From contig NC_052481.1 in NCBI RefSeq assembly GCF_009730915.1, positions 18,410,386-18,474,385 of the forward strand: a stretch of 64,000 bases of DNA, read 5' to 3'. How positions within the stretch are numbered: position 1 is the first letter of the stretch; each line of letters begins with the position of its first letter. The position numbers and the translations under genes are program-made. The notes beneath the pieces are model-generated. The model saw only the letters and a program-made list of their open reading frames with translations. It made no database searches and had not been told where the DNA came from. Source of the DNA: Dioscorea cayenensis subsp. rotundata. Its lineage: Eukaryota; Streptophyta; Magnoliopsida; Dioscoreales; Dioscoreaceae. Positions 37,224 through 51,200 of this stretch are shown piece after piece.

Positions 37224-39278
37224 GGTTTGAACACTATCCTGATGTCCCCTAATATTCAACTTGTGAGTAGAATATTTTGTTTGCATCTTGTATTTTCCTC
37301 GTCTTAAAATTGCTGCTTATCTTGTTGTGGATTGACCAAAAGACATGTCACACTTCATTTCAATATTAGACTATTCCACTACTTATTTATGCCATTAGTA
37401 GTCTCTTATGCTAAACCAAAAATTTTTCCAAATCTTTTTTTATCGGGGCCTATGAGACCACTTAGTAATGTCGGATGAGGAAAGAATAAAGGAAATCATG
37501 TCAAGTATGATATCAAGTTTGCATGCTTAAGGGATGATCCAGACAATGAAGACCATCTCCACTCTGCACTCTGCAGATGCTATTAACTAGAAAGTCATGT
37601 ATGTATATATATATTTGTGTGTTTTTTGGTATAGTTAAATAATCTTATCTAGTCATGAATTAGGTTATCCTTGTGCACTAAGTTTTGTGTTTTTCTAGTG
37701 GATCTCTCGGATTATGTGTCATGCAAACAAGTTGTTTGGATGTTTTTCCATTTTTTTTTTTTTTAGACCATAATTTTTGGACCTCCACACACAAGCTCTT
37801 ATTATGGCATTCTTTTACAGAGTTCTTGAAACATCTAGTTTAATTGGATTATTGTTAGAGTTTGCCATCTCTGACTTTTTTTATTGCTCTTATCTGACAT
37901 AAAGGCTGATGTCATAAAATCTATGCACTAAATAGTATGCAGTTAAGATTAGTAATTGCAGATCATGGTCTAATAACTCTTGTGTTTGGTTGTCATGAAG
38001 ATAGGTTTAAGAAGTGCAAGTAAGATAGGGTTAATTGCATTGTTTGTGTATCTTTGCATTCCTCTCTTAACGGTAGTTGTTATTTGTCAATGCGGTTTCA
38101 TGCAGCTAAGAATTTAATGTTTTCAAGTGATGGATAGTTCACCTCCAAGAACAATAGTTGAAGCCGAAGCAAGGTATGTACAGCTGCATTTATATATAAA
38201 AAACCTTGAAATGTGAAGCTGAATGTGCTCATATTGCTTGGGCTTGGGAGCTGAGTCGTGGTTGTGTATTTTTTATTGACTACTTATATATTCGGTGTAA
38301 ATAATATATATGGGCTTTTTGGTGTGTGCGCTTTTATTCAAGTTTCATTTTCATTAAAACTTACAAATGTGGTTCAGTTTTTTTCAAAATGCTTTAGAGA
38401 ACATGCCTACGGAGCTTACTTCCCAAAACTTTTTTTATTTTTCTTTGCTTCGTATCATTATCTCACTCTCTGCATCAGTGGTTAAAAACAAAAGGCACAA
38501 GTTTGTTGCTCTATTTGTCAAATTATTGATTTCAGAAGTCAAGGAAAAATTCGTTGTGATGTTAACACGATGGAAGAAGAAAATAAATAAAAAAACAAAT
38601 AATAAATAGGGGGGTAAAATATAAAGGCCATATTAAATACTTCTAAAATAATAAATCGAAACTACAATATAATAAACTAATAAAGGAAAGGAACAAAAAC
38701 TCATTTAAGTGATAAAAACAAAAAAAAACAAAAACATATTTGCTCCATTCTTATTTATTAAAACAGAAGACGAAGAAGAAAAAGAAGAAGCATCCCTGCA
38801 CTTGACATTGTCGATAAACAGTTTTTCACAACTTAATGATCACAATAGATTCAACAGTTTGATTCCACTATACATCATGGTTTATATGTACACTTATAAT
38901 ACCTTTAGTTTTAAGTTAACAAAACTCAATAATACAACAGCTCAAGCATCACAACGGATAAGACTTGTTAGTTTCAATTATATAATGCATATCCTTGTTT
39001 TCTCTCCATCCAAAATTGCACACCTGATGGATGGGTGCATCAGACCAAAATATAACAAAGCATGCGGTTGAACCCCCACAATCAACTGGTCTTTGTAACA
39101 AGGCTATTCATCCGGAAGTCATCAGATAATCTGGCGATGGATAACTTAGTAACACCATCTGCAGACATTTTTAGGACCAAAAAGGATCAAGTGATGCCTC
39201 CATTTCAGTGTATTCATCTTGACAAGCCAAAACATGATGGTAGAATCAAAGGGATAGAGGGGATACTTCCACCAACAC
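37224..39278. other. Intergenic region between convergent BBD and ATR
   Basis: About 2 kb containing both 3' UTRs. Short open frames show no recognisable protein. AT-rich with A-runs around 38580-38730. No transposon remains were recognised. Confidence 0.6.
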
Positions 39279-42200
39279 CTAAAACCAAGCCATCCACCAG
39301 ATGTACATCTTTCCGAGGTTTTTGTGTGATACTGCTTCGGCTATCAAGCGTCGTGCCTGTCCTTCTACAGCTAAAGGAAGAGATGGTGCCGCACCCACAC
39401 CAACCACAACTCCTTGCAACCGAGCTTTGATGTTGCTAATTGCCCTCTGAAATTTAAGCAACAGAAAGTTCAAATCAGTTTCCAATAGTAGAATAGAGAT
39501 TGGTTAGTACTTTACTAGTGTATGCTCATGAGAAATGGCGCAGATTTTTGTCAGACCTGAGCATGGGGATTTTGAACCTCTACTCCACTAGACTTATGAG
39601 ATTTCGTCCACTCAACCAAGGGATCATGGATGAAAGTTTCAAGAACACTCATTAAAGTCTCCTTGTGTGCCCTTAGCACTGACAATGTGATCTCACATAC
39701 CTTCAAAAAGACACCCTCGTAACCAGTGATGCCCAGACCATCAATCATGTTCTGCCAATAAGAAAACAATAAATGAATTAAGGATCATGTGATGTGATCG
39801 AGTACAATGAGACCCTTGAAAACTCAGAATACATGAACAGAAGTACAAAATTCCTACCTGTGTCAACCTGAAAGGTACCAGCTCAGGCTTCTCTAACTGC
39901 AAACCCTTATCAAACAAGCAGCTGAAATCCACATGAACAGTGTCACCAGTGGTGGAATCAAAAAGGATATTTTCCCCATGTCTGTCACCTAACCCTACAA
40001 TATGCCCTACCATGGACCAGACAGCAGAGGTGTGAGCATAAGCAACCCTGGCCCGGAACCAAGCTGCTGGTTCCGAGAATGTGATCAGGAACCACTTGTG
40101 AAAAACTGGAGGGAACATCGGGAGAATCTTTGACTTGAGCATCTCATCTTCGGGCATCTTTCCTGAACACTGATCATATATCCTCTTGACCAGAGGATGG
40201 GTCTTCTGACGATCAAACTTCCCATCGGCTACATAGATGTCTTGAAGAATCTGTCGAAGCCCACGAGTGTGAGGCACCCATTCTACCATTCCACAATCCT
40301 CGGTAAGTGGTATTACTGCAAACGTGCGAATGTAGAGTTTTCTCCTCCGGCTCTCAGGGAATTTGGATAGCAGACGGTTGATCATTGCAGTGAACTCCAT
40401 CATGCGAGCATCTTTCCTAAGATCATCCTTGGGTTTGCAAAGAAATGGATGATGAGCCCCATCACTTCCAAGAAAGACAACCTGAAATTTGAAACAGTAA
40501 ATATATATTAAAAAAAAACAGATGTCACAGACAAGCTTGCTATCAACGGAAAGAAGTCAAGTAATCTAAAATTCTAAAACTAGAATCATTGATAATAGAA
40601 AAACATTGCACCATCTCTCATGTATTGGCTTGAAGGATTAAGTTTGTGATTTTTGCTGCCCACATCTAGCTTCATTTGTTTTTTTCACACAAATTAGTCT
40701 CCTTGATTCCCACTGTCCCTCCAAACATTTTGACGTTCTAATGTCTTCATTTTTATATTAAAAGCAGAATAATCTCACAATAATAATCTCAATTTACCTT
40801 CTTTGGCCGCTGAAGAGATGAAAGAACTTCAGCCTCATCTGCTATACCAATTATGGTAACATGATCAGAATCCGAGAAAACATTAACATCAGGCGGATCA
40901 GAGGCACTTGCATCATAAGATGGTAATGTAACAGTGAGAGCTTGTTGAAGTGGCATTATAATTCCTAGTGGCATCATTCGTTTTAATGCACTGAACTCAG
41001 TCAGGATGTTAATTATCCTTGCTTTTGGTTGCCCAGGATGAAAGCACAGCTTTATCAGATGATCAATTAGGCTGGCAAATTGAGTAAACAGGCTGCTGTT
41101 GTCTTTCCCACGTCGGATCCCTTTACGTGCTGCCTGTATAATCTCAGCAGCAGCTTCACGTCTTGCAGCAACAGTTGACTTTGACACTGCAGCCATCATC
41201 CAAAGAGCTTGCTGGGGATATTCTTGCAAAACAGATGTAATAATATGCTTAACAATTCGAACAATATCTTCATTTTGGTGGCAGATCCGGGAGATCAACT
41301 GAGACAAAACTGTAAGCCATTGATACGTGGGGAGATCTTTCAGGCAACCCCGCATGATGCTCAAGACCTGAAAAGCAGAAGTCAGAGGAGGAAAGACGGT
41401 GAGAAAGCAATTGTGCTAAAATTGAGCATATACCCTTGTATGGACAGTTTTCAAAGACTTGTTGGACGATAACCCATCCCTAAGATACCAGCTTCCAAAT
41501 TCAAACCAAAGAGTTAACAATCTTGGTAGAGCTTGAAAGAGATCCTTATGGCCTCTGTGGAGTCCTTTTGCATAAAACAGTAACACATCAGGAAGGTAAG
41601 ACCACCAAGGCTTCTCCTCCGTGTTGGAACTCAAAGATTGATTGCTAACAGAAGAAGATGACATCATTCCTTGTCCAGACCGCATACCCATTAGAGTATC
41701 CTCCTGCCTTTTCCTAGCATCAACAAGCAAATCATCACAATATTTGGCCATGAAAAAATATCCCTTCTCCCACTTAGGTTGTAACTCTCTGACTCTAGAA
41801 TAAAGGTTGATAATGTCTTCCTTCTGCTTTTGACCAGTGCAATGAATCCATCTCGTGTACAAAAGAATTGTTTTAGCAACATTATGATTTTCTTTTGATG
41901 CCTGTGTGGTAGAAAAAGTTAGTGGATTAGGTAGAATGAGTGAAAGGCTAGTGAGAGACGAGATGGCAGCAGATCCCAAAACTTCTGCTGGCATGTTGAG
42001 AAGCAACTGCTGCAGTTCAGATAATGCAGAATCACATTTTCTTGTGCTCCAAAGAAGTTTTGCCTTCTCAATGTGAACATTTGGAGCACCTGAAGCTTGG
42101 GCTTCTAACACTGCTCGGTTAGCTGTTTCATAATGACCTGCAGAGCGGCACAGCTTTGCATATTGAAGCCAACAATTCCCAACTTGAGCTCCCATATTAC

Positions 42201-45200
42201 TTGCAGTGAAAACTAACCGGCGGAAAGCTAGCAATGGCTCCCTTGCCCAAAGGGATGGTTGTGTGAAGCGAAGACGACTGTCCCAGTCCTTTATTAATTT
42301 TGAATATCCAGGAAGATCTTCACAAAACTGCTTTTCAAGAAATGATTCATCCCCAAGAAGAGCATGGAAGTCTTCCAATTCACGTATCATGTGAAGTTTT
42401 ACCACAAATGGGTATGCACGCATGTAGGAGTCCATACCTGCAGCTGCCAAGGGGGCAAGCAATGCTTGTTTAGCCTGGGCAATCCTCTCAGCAACCAGAA
42501 ACTGGTCTTTCTTCATCATTGCCTGGATAATCTTGGCAAGGCCCAAGTCAAAGGAAGCATTGCTCTCGATGTTGCTACATATTAAACCCTCTTTATCTGC
42601 AACGGAGAGATATTCTTCCATCAGATCCCATCTCCCTAACCTCCAAGCAGCCTGCACTCCTTGCATGCTCCACGTCTTCTTATATTGAGGTATTCTACAA
42701 ATCAAACCATCAACATGGGTAACCATCGCTTGAAGGTGGCACATGTTCAACAAACTCTTCAGAACGTCTGCATGCCTCTGAACAGACTGAGGTTCCATCT
42801 GCAAAGCCTGTTCACATGAAGTCAGTACTTCAGCCCAATTTCCTACCTTTTCATTGATAACAAAATGGTCTTGAAGGTTTGAAGATTTCCTCAAGTTCGC
42901 AAAACCAGAAAGACCATCAGGCTCATCTAAACCACTATATATTTCCAACAAAAAAGAGATATCTTCGTCCGCAAATATCCCACTATTCTCAGCCGCTGGG
43001 TTAAAAGAACCTGATTTCTCCCGCACATGCGACTCAAAGTACATTAGAGCACGAGCATGCGCCTGGCAACGAAAGGAAGACTTCGCAAGGGTAACTTTTG
43101 GTATGGCAGACAGCAACCCTGAGACATTACTGCACTGGACAAGGAGGTCCTGCGAATCCACATGTGGATTAGACCCACTTTTCAACTTGGCAGTTTGCTT
43201 TGATCCTGATGCACACATTGACTGCGAGAGAGCAATTTCTTGTTTGAGATCATCAACCCATTGCCCAAGATTATCAAGAAGTGTAAACACAGCCTGGACA
43301 CAAACCTCACTCTGCCCACCTGTGATGCCATGAACAGCAGCAGCACTGTTCTCTGAAGCTTCTGCATCAAGAACTGTTAATATCTCCTCATTTATGCCAT
43401 TACGAGCCTCATGGGTACCATGGCAGACAGCATTTAGTACAAGATAAGGTAACAGGTAAAGAGCTGTCTGCATGTCATGACGAACAATCCCACGGCATGC
43501 ACTGAAAATACCAGAACGGGAACCAGTTGCATGTGCAGTTAACTTCCTGATCCAGAAGAAAATCCATCTTCTGAATGACATTGTTGGACGATAAATGGGA
43601 CCAGGGGATGTGGTGTCAGTCGCACTAGGAAGTTGGAATCTTGATGTCAAGCATGGTGCAATAATATCCTTAACATAATTAGAAAAGCGGTCCCACAATC
43701 TCTGACCCCTCTTTCTTGCTGTACTTTCATTGGAGCCTTCAGAATTGTCTATCTCCACATGCTCCTGTATGCTTCCACTGAGCGACTCTTGGCATCCTGC
43801 CAGCTTGAGAAGCTCCTGTATAGCCAATGCTGCTGAATCCTGGACAATGGTATCAGAAGCAGCTCTAAATGCCCTCGCTAAATGCTTGTGGATTAACTCA
43901 AAGATTAGATCATCATCAGAACAAGCAATCTTAAAACGCTCACTAGATATTCCCTTAAACTTAGCAGGGTCAACAGCACCAAGTGCCCCTAAGCAATCTG
44001 CACAGACTAATTTCAGCCTCTGCCCTACAGCAGTTCTTGATTCCTCTGCACACCCTCTGAGCAAGGACGTGATCAAGGAACTAATTACATCCAAATCTGT
44101 GAGGGACTCACCAGATATAAGAACCATGACATCTTCTCTTTTTATGTTCAACAATTTGCTCAACTCACAGGCCACCATATACCTCACATTTAAGCTCTCA
44201 TGGTTCAGACCATCAATGGCATCTCTTAATTGATCTCTGAGGGTCATTGATCCCCTTACCTCCTGTATAACTTTGTTTACTTCTGATACCTCTGGTACAC
44301 TAGGTAGCAGTGGGAGTTCACGTATTTGCTGCTTAAGAACCAATTTGTTCTCAAGAATCAGGTCTTCCAAAACTTCAACCATTTTTTTCAAATGCAAAGA
44401 AGGCATTTCCATGCACCGTTCCAAGGATGGAATAAAGGCCGCTACAACTTGAGATATCACATGCTTAGTGCTAGAAGGTGAAAGCTTCGCCAATTGTTTG
44501 ATAAAGAAATGCAAAACATTAAGACCATCAGTTTGAAGGGCTTCTTTGTCAATTGCATACATCAGTAGGACCATGATTTTGGGCACATAAGTACTGAGAT
44601 AAGAGCCCATCATCTCAATCAACTTTTCTATCCGTTTCAATGCCTGCTTCTGAATCAAGAGGTCATCAGCATGAAGCATTTTCCTATCAATGCTGTTTAG
44701 CAGACCAACAAAATGATTTTTCAGAAAACCAGGAAGATCATCAGAGCCTGTCAAAATTGTAGCCACGTCCTGGATCATCTTAGGAACTCTTATTGTCCTG
44801 ACAATAACACATTAACAACAATAAACAGTACACAAATATAAGGTCCATTTTGAAGGCAAAGAATTTATGTATGAAAGCACTTAAATGAATAATATTACCT
44901 TTTGTCGATTTCATCCATGTCCCCCTCACCAGTAAAACACAGAAGTTCATCTAAGAGTTGGGGCAAAGCAGCTGAAAAAATCTCTCTATTGTCAGATCCT
45001 GTTTCTACCTGATAAAAATGCAAAACAGAGGATAACTCCTGCCCATCTGCATGGAAAAGCGCAAAAGCAAGCACTTTTGGCAACCAATTAACAACCAGTG
45101 GTACAAGATCTGTGTTCAAATAGTTTGCCAACTCATGCAATATGATGACTGCTTGATGGTTATGCTTTTGAGAAACCACAAGCTTAGGGATAACAAAAGG

Positions 45201-48200
45201 AACCATTTTTCCAATAAGTTCCTCAACCCTGACTCCAACAACAGCTTCTGCAAATTCTTTGACCATGGCTGGTCGACTCACAAGCCTTAAACAAAGATGA
45301 TCAAAGAGCACATCTCGAATATGAAAAGATTTAGAGAAAATTAGTTCAAAACCACCTTTACGATTAACAAAGCAAGACTTCTTTATTAACCTTGAAGCAG
45401 TAATTCTTACAATCAGATTAGGATTATCAAGCTGATCAACAAACAAGATAAGTCCACCCACAAAAAGTTGATTGTGGCTGCCAATGACACTCATAACCTC
45501 AGCCATTGATTCCAGGAGAGTCTCAAAGACTTGTGGATCTTCTGCTCCTGCCAAAGCATGTTTTATTCTATCAAAAATTCCGTGCTCTTTTGTATTGCAT
45601 GTTCCCTCTTCATCCATAAATAAGCAATCTAGAATGTGATTCTGAAGAAAGCAGCTTATTTCAGAAGAAAATGCTTCCCTCATGGCCCTTGTTTTGTGAA
45701 GCAGACAAAAATCAATATACTCAATCCACTGTAATCTTGTTTTCAGCAGAACATCTCTGGCTGAATGCCTAAGAATACGAGACATTACTTGAACACCAAC
45801 AGTTTGGAGCTCCTCTGACAACTCAACAGAAATAAGCTGAAAGAAAATGTGGTGCAGATAAATAAAATCAAAATCAACATTAGGGCTTCCTGTTGGTAGA
45901 TGGGGCATGCTGACACTACGCCATTGCTCTTGGTTGTGCACAACAGAATTGTCACACTGAGGACACCAGAATCCTCGCAATAAAATATCCAAGGTATTAA
46001 TATGAATTTCATAACTATCACCAAAGAACAACTTGCAAGAACCATCCACTGCATATGAGGGTTCAATAGAGTGATGAAGACATGACAAGTATCCAAGGGA
46101 AAGGAGAACAGATTTGCAAACTTGATCACCTCTATTGCTACCCATTGACCTGGGAATTTATCAAGAGTAAACAATATTAACAACAAATTCAGAACTACAG
46201 CATGTTTCTTAAACAAGAAAGCTTATAGAATCAGTCATCACCAACTAGTTTTATAATGGAATTCACATTCTCACTAATAGCATTACTGACTTATGACCTT
46301 AGGCTTTCTACAGTGAAAGCAAATCATGTTTCCTTTCCATGTGTGAGCAGACTCTCAAAGAGGCTACAAGCATTCAACAAGATTTGGTAACATGGTATTT
46401 CAAATTTTCATATTAAAGCCTTCTTAAACTATGAACATAGGCTAGCAGGCATTTTATCAAAGATCTTTCTCTACATGAAACCTAGTAAGATGATATCAAA
46501 GATCCTGAGCTTCCAAAAAAAAAATAGAAAGAAAGATTCTATGATCATGTAATTCCCATCAACCTGAACACAAAGAGAACTGAAGTCACTGTTTGTCCAG
46601 CCAACTCTTAAACGAAAGGCTTACAAAAATTGAGATGGTGAAACTTCGGTGGGAACTAACAACTTGAGACTGGGGTTCTTAGCTCAACAAAACATCTCAT
46701 CTCATCAAAGGGAATAGAAAGCATTCATCCAGAGAATCTCAAGCACTTGGTAGATAATTCGAGGCCCACTTTGAGCAATTCATATTTCCATCCCTTGATT
46801 GGATTTGTATATATAACAATTGTCTAATACTGCTCAGAATCTTAAAGTGGAACTATGGACACATAAGAAAAAGGTCTGTCAATCATGAGACAGCTTATTA
46901 GGCTGCAAACCCGCTTACTTTTCAGAGAAAGAAGCAAATAATTTTGTAGTTGACCGCAATAGAACCTGTATACTGATTTTTCACAAGTTCAGGCATGTTG
47001 AGCACATTTTATACAAAGTCACAAACAACCAAACCCATTTGATCTATAGGGAAACCAAACCAATGGTAGAATTGATAGAATAGAACAATGAGACAAAACA
47101 TAAAAGAGATGATAGAGCAACCTATCTAAAACATAAAAGCAGCATAACATCAAGTAAACAAAAACCAAGATTAATTCAATCTTTAATCAAAAAAATAAAT
47201 AACATGCTAATGCTTCAAATTAAGGAACTTGATCATTCATAACGTCTTCAATCAGGCTTCAAAGCATTAGCTTGTTTACTCTCCCTATGAAGTGGCAATT
47301 TTCAAAATCAAAATTATGCAAAAATGATCAAACAAATAGTTGTCTAACTATGGAAACAATCAAATTAAGTTATTGAATAATAGCCAGAATTAGGCCATCA
47401 TATAAAGCCGGAAAATATGGTTGAGTTAAAGAGAGAGGTTGAAAACCTTTAAAAAAAATAACATATCTACTTACTTCAGTCTATTCCACATACTTGCCAG
47501 CGGAAGGTGACCTGAGTACAAGACAATCACAGGCATTGATATCAAAGCTTCAGCTTTAACTACTTCAGCTTCATCAAGGATAGCCAAGTCAAAAACTTCA
47601 AGAATGGAGTCAATGCTTTTCTTCATGCTAATTTTAGATAAAACTTGAATACAGAGGCATTTTAGCTTCCATAGAGTATGATCTTGTGACACAAAACAGG
47701 GATTTTTCCATGCCAATTTTAGTAATTCTACAAGATCAGCATGTTTTACAATTTCACAGTTAAAGCTTGTTGTGTCATTCAAGTAATCATCATCTTGAAA
47801 CAACTTCATCCTTGTGAGAAGAAAACCTGCGTTACGTATACAGCTTAATAAATAGTATTGAAACATACTATGAAAGGCGTCGCAACATATGGGTAGTATG
47901 TTAACATCAAACTTTAGAAAGCAAAAACAATAAAATCTGAAATTGTCCAGAACACAACCAATAAATGGCAACACTAGAGCACAAACTGACTACAATATGG
48001 ATCTTGTGACTATCATAGGTCACAAGAAATAAAAAATAATAACAACATGAAAAAGAGTAGGATTTGTCATACATTTCTCTTGATCGCCCGAATAAAATAG
48101 CAGATAACTCTAAAGAAAACAGAACAATACCAGAAATTCATTAATAAGACATAAGAGTTATATAATTTATAGCACTGAATCTATCACCAGGACTCAGACT

Positions 48201-51200
48201 CATTTTGTTTGAATCACACATGATGAAAACCTGGCGACAAACAGGATTGACAGAGTTGATTAGGCAAAATAGATTGGATTTCTTGTTCAAATACCTCAAC
48301 ATGCAAAAAAGGCATATATTGTTCAACACATCAACTAAGATGCTGACAACAAAACCTTGTCTTTCTCCTTCATGTTGATATGATTGCACAACAGTAGCTT
48401 GTACTTGTACAGGTACTCAAAGTCACTCCTAATTGCGTCAATTACGCCATTAAAACCCATTGTCAAAGCCTAATTGTGAAAGGATTTTTTCCTTGTTAGT
48501 AGACTTTTAGTATCATGTCAAATGCAAACCAAATACATTATGAACTCAATCCAAACCAAAAAACTAAGCTAATAGGATGAAAGATGTAGATTTATATATT
48601 ATGAAACTAATGTTATGAAAATATTTTTTTTTAAATAATATTATGAAAACAAATAATGAATAAATCTCAGTGCGACCATCACAAAATAAAAAATGAAGTA
48701 GCACTCCTCCTAAAATATAAATTAAACTAATGTTATACCACTGCATTAATCCATGCCATCCCCATACTTTCGAATTTCTCTTTCTAACATACATTAACCC
48801 ATGTGACCCCAGCCATCTTATTCATATTTGCTTTTAAGGTTTTTTTCTAACGTTATTTTTATTTTTAGATTTTATTCCCCCATTTCTCTTTGCACTCAAT
48901 GTTCATTCGTTTAAAGTTTCAGTCATGTCCTATTAAATTCATGTATTTGTATCTTAAATCTAATATAGATTTTCACAAACTCTACTGAAATTTAGATAAG
49001 TTCATGTTCAAAACATTTTAATTTTTATAACTTCATCTATGGTTTCAAGCTTTGATCATCATAACCTTTTTTGTCAAAAAATAAAAAGAAGAAGAAAACC
49101 AACTAAATGTGATAAAGAAATATGACTGCATTTGCATTGAATATTTTCACTGCAAAACAACAACCATAAATAAACAAGCTAAACTTGAATCAATGCAAAA
49201 TATTTTTACATGTCTTCAATTTTGAACATATAAGCTCATCCTACTCTAATTTCTAAGTGAATAAGTAATGATCCAATAAAACTAACTCACAAAATAGCAT
49301 CAATGGTAATCATATTAAGAGCTTCAGGAGGTAGTGAGACATATTTTTACTTTATCATGTTCTAAATTCAATTTACTTCTAAAAGTTTGAGTTATCTCGA
49401 ATATTTCCCTATTTGGCAATTACTCTTGAAAGTAAGGTTGGACATAGATCGATCTATGGTATGGGTTTTTAAAAGAAAGACTAGGGTTTACGGAAGATGA
49501 TAAAATCTTTTGTCATCTCTTGTTGAAGAAGAGAGCTTTAAAGCAAAATGAAACACAGAAGTTAGAATTACATGCACCGATGTACATTAAACAAAGAAAA
49601 CCAAAGAGGGTTGGAGTCATATGAGTTATTATATAGTAAGGGATGATGTGATAGATGAGTTAAAGAGGCATAACGTTAGTTTTGTAAATATTTTAGGAAA
49701 AGCGTTATTGTAATAATTATTTATTTTAATAATGTTATAACCCCTATTTATATCTATATTTATTAAATGGGATGAGCGTCTAATCCCCATTTATCCACCA
49801 CAATAACATGGCTATGTTCATAATCCTAAAAAACATATTTTCTTATACACATCTAAAAATTAGAGATAAATCCATTTAAATATATATATATATATATAGT
49901 CTATAACCATAAGCCAAGATCAAATTGACTCACTCATCAAAATAATTTTATTTTAACTAATATTGATTAAATTAAAATTTGGTCAACTTCACAGGTATGT
50001 TTTCCATCCAAAACCATTTCAAACATCCAAATCTTCAACCCAACATCCAAACCCCCTTCCAAACATGCCCTAGGGGTTTAAATACATAAATTTTATAATA
50101 TAAACACGACTAAGCTTTTGGTTTTTAAATGCATAAATTTTACATGCTGCTATGAAAATCTTCAATAACTAACGATTGTTGAGAGCACAGACTCCTTAGT
50201 TATTTCACATTTTAAAAATATATTAATATTTTATTTGATAAGGCGATGAGATTAAGTTTGGGGAACACAAACAAGAATTCAATTTTTAAAGGGGATTAAA
50301 GAAAGCTATTTTCCCCCGCACTATACAGGAAGTAGGCCATTTTTATTGGGTGGGGAGAAGGGAAAAGGGGACACTGGATAATATCTCTTATTGAATTAAC
50401 CGATGCAATGCAAAGCAATGGCGTTGACTTCATGAATAAAGGTGGAATTGGGCTGGAAGACAACCACAATGCATAGGATTAAACAGCAAGCTATCCTTTT
50501 TTCCCCTTCCAATCTTGCACTGTCGCCCACCAAATAACTAAATTTCCTTTGCAATTTGCTTCTCAAATGGATGTGCGATTTCCTGATTGACTGAATAAAT
50601 AATATGACTAAGGATGGTCCGCAAATATCCTTGTGTCCTTTTAAATAAAAAGGAATCTGATGATAGGTTTCAGATTAGTTTTCAAATGTAATTTTGATTT
50701 GCACCAAAGAGAAATCCCTCAAGATTCGTTTTCAATGAATTTTATTTGTTGAATGGGCTCTCATTCCACGCCAAATGCGAAGCAAACCAAAACAATCAAA
50801 GAGAGAACTAGCAATTCATTGATAAATCTATAGACTCCAACCTACTTCTAGAAATACATGCCAGAGGTACCACACTCTTATAAAGAGATCAACAATAACC
50901 CTAACTAGATTTTTTAGTTGGTAGATAAGAACATCAGGCTAAGAGAATTATTTTCAAATATTGGGTTAGAGCAAAAACTTTTTTTTAAACTAACCAAAGT
51001 TTGGCTTAAATTAATATATTTTTGTTCAAATAATTAATTTTTTATAAAATTGATGTACAGTGCTTATCCCACTTCGTTTGGCCAAGCGAATAGGTGTAAA
51101 GACAATATTATCTTCTTAAACTAAACTAGGGCAAAAGCCTAACAAGACATAAATAACCATGAAACTAAATAATACGGCTATAACAACAACAAAGCATAAG

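Noticed and set aside
48356..48469. Alternative ATR exon (acceptor at 48470) encoding LTMGFNGVIDAIRSDFEYLY and so on
   Set aside because: Its phase fits neither the exon before nor the one after it; the exon at 48415-48295 in another frame fits both.
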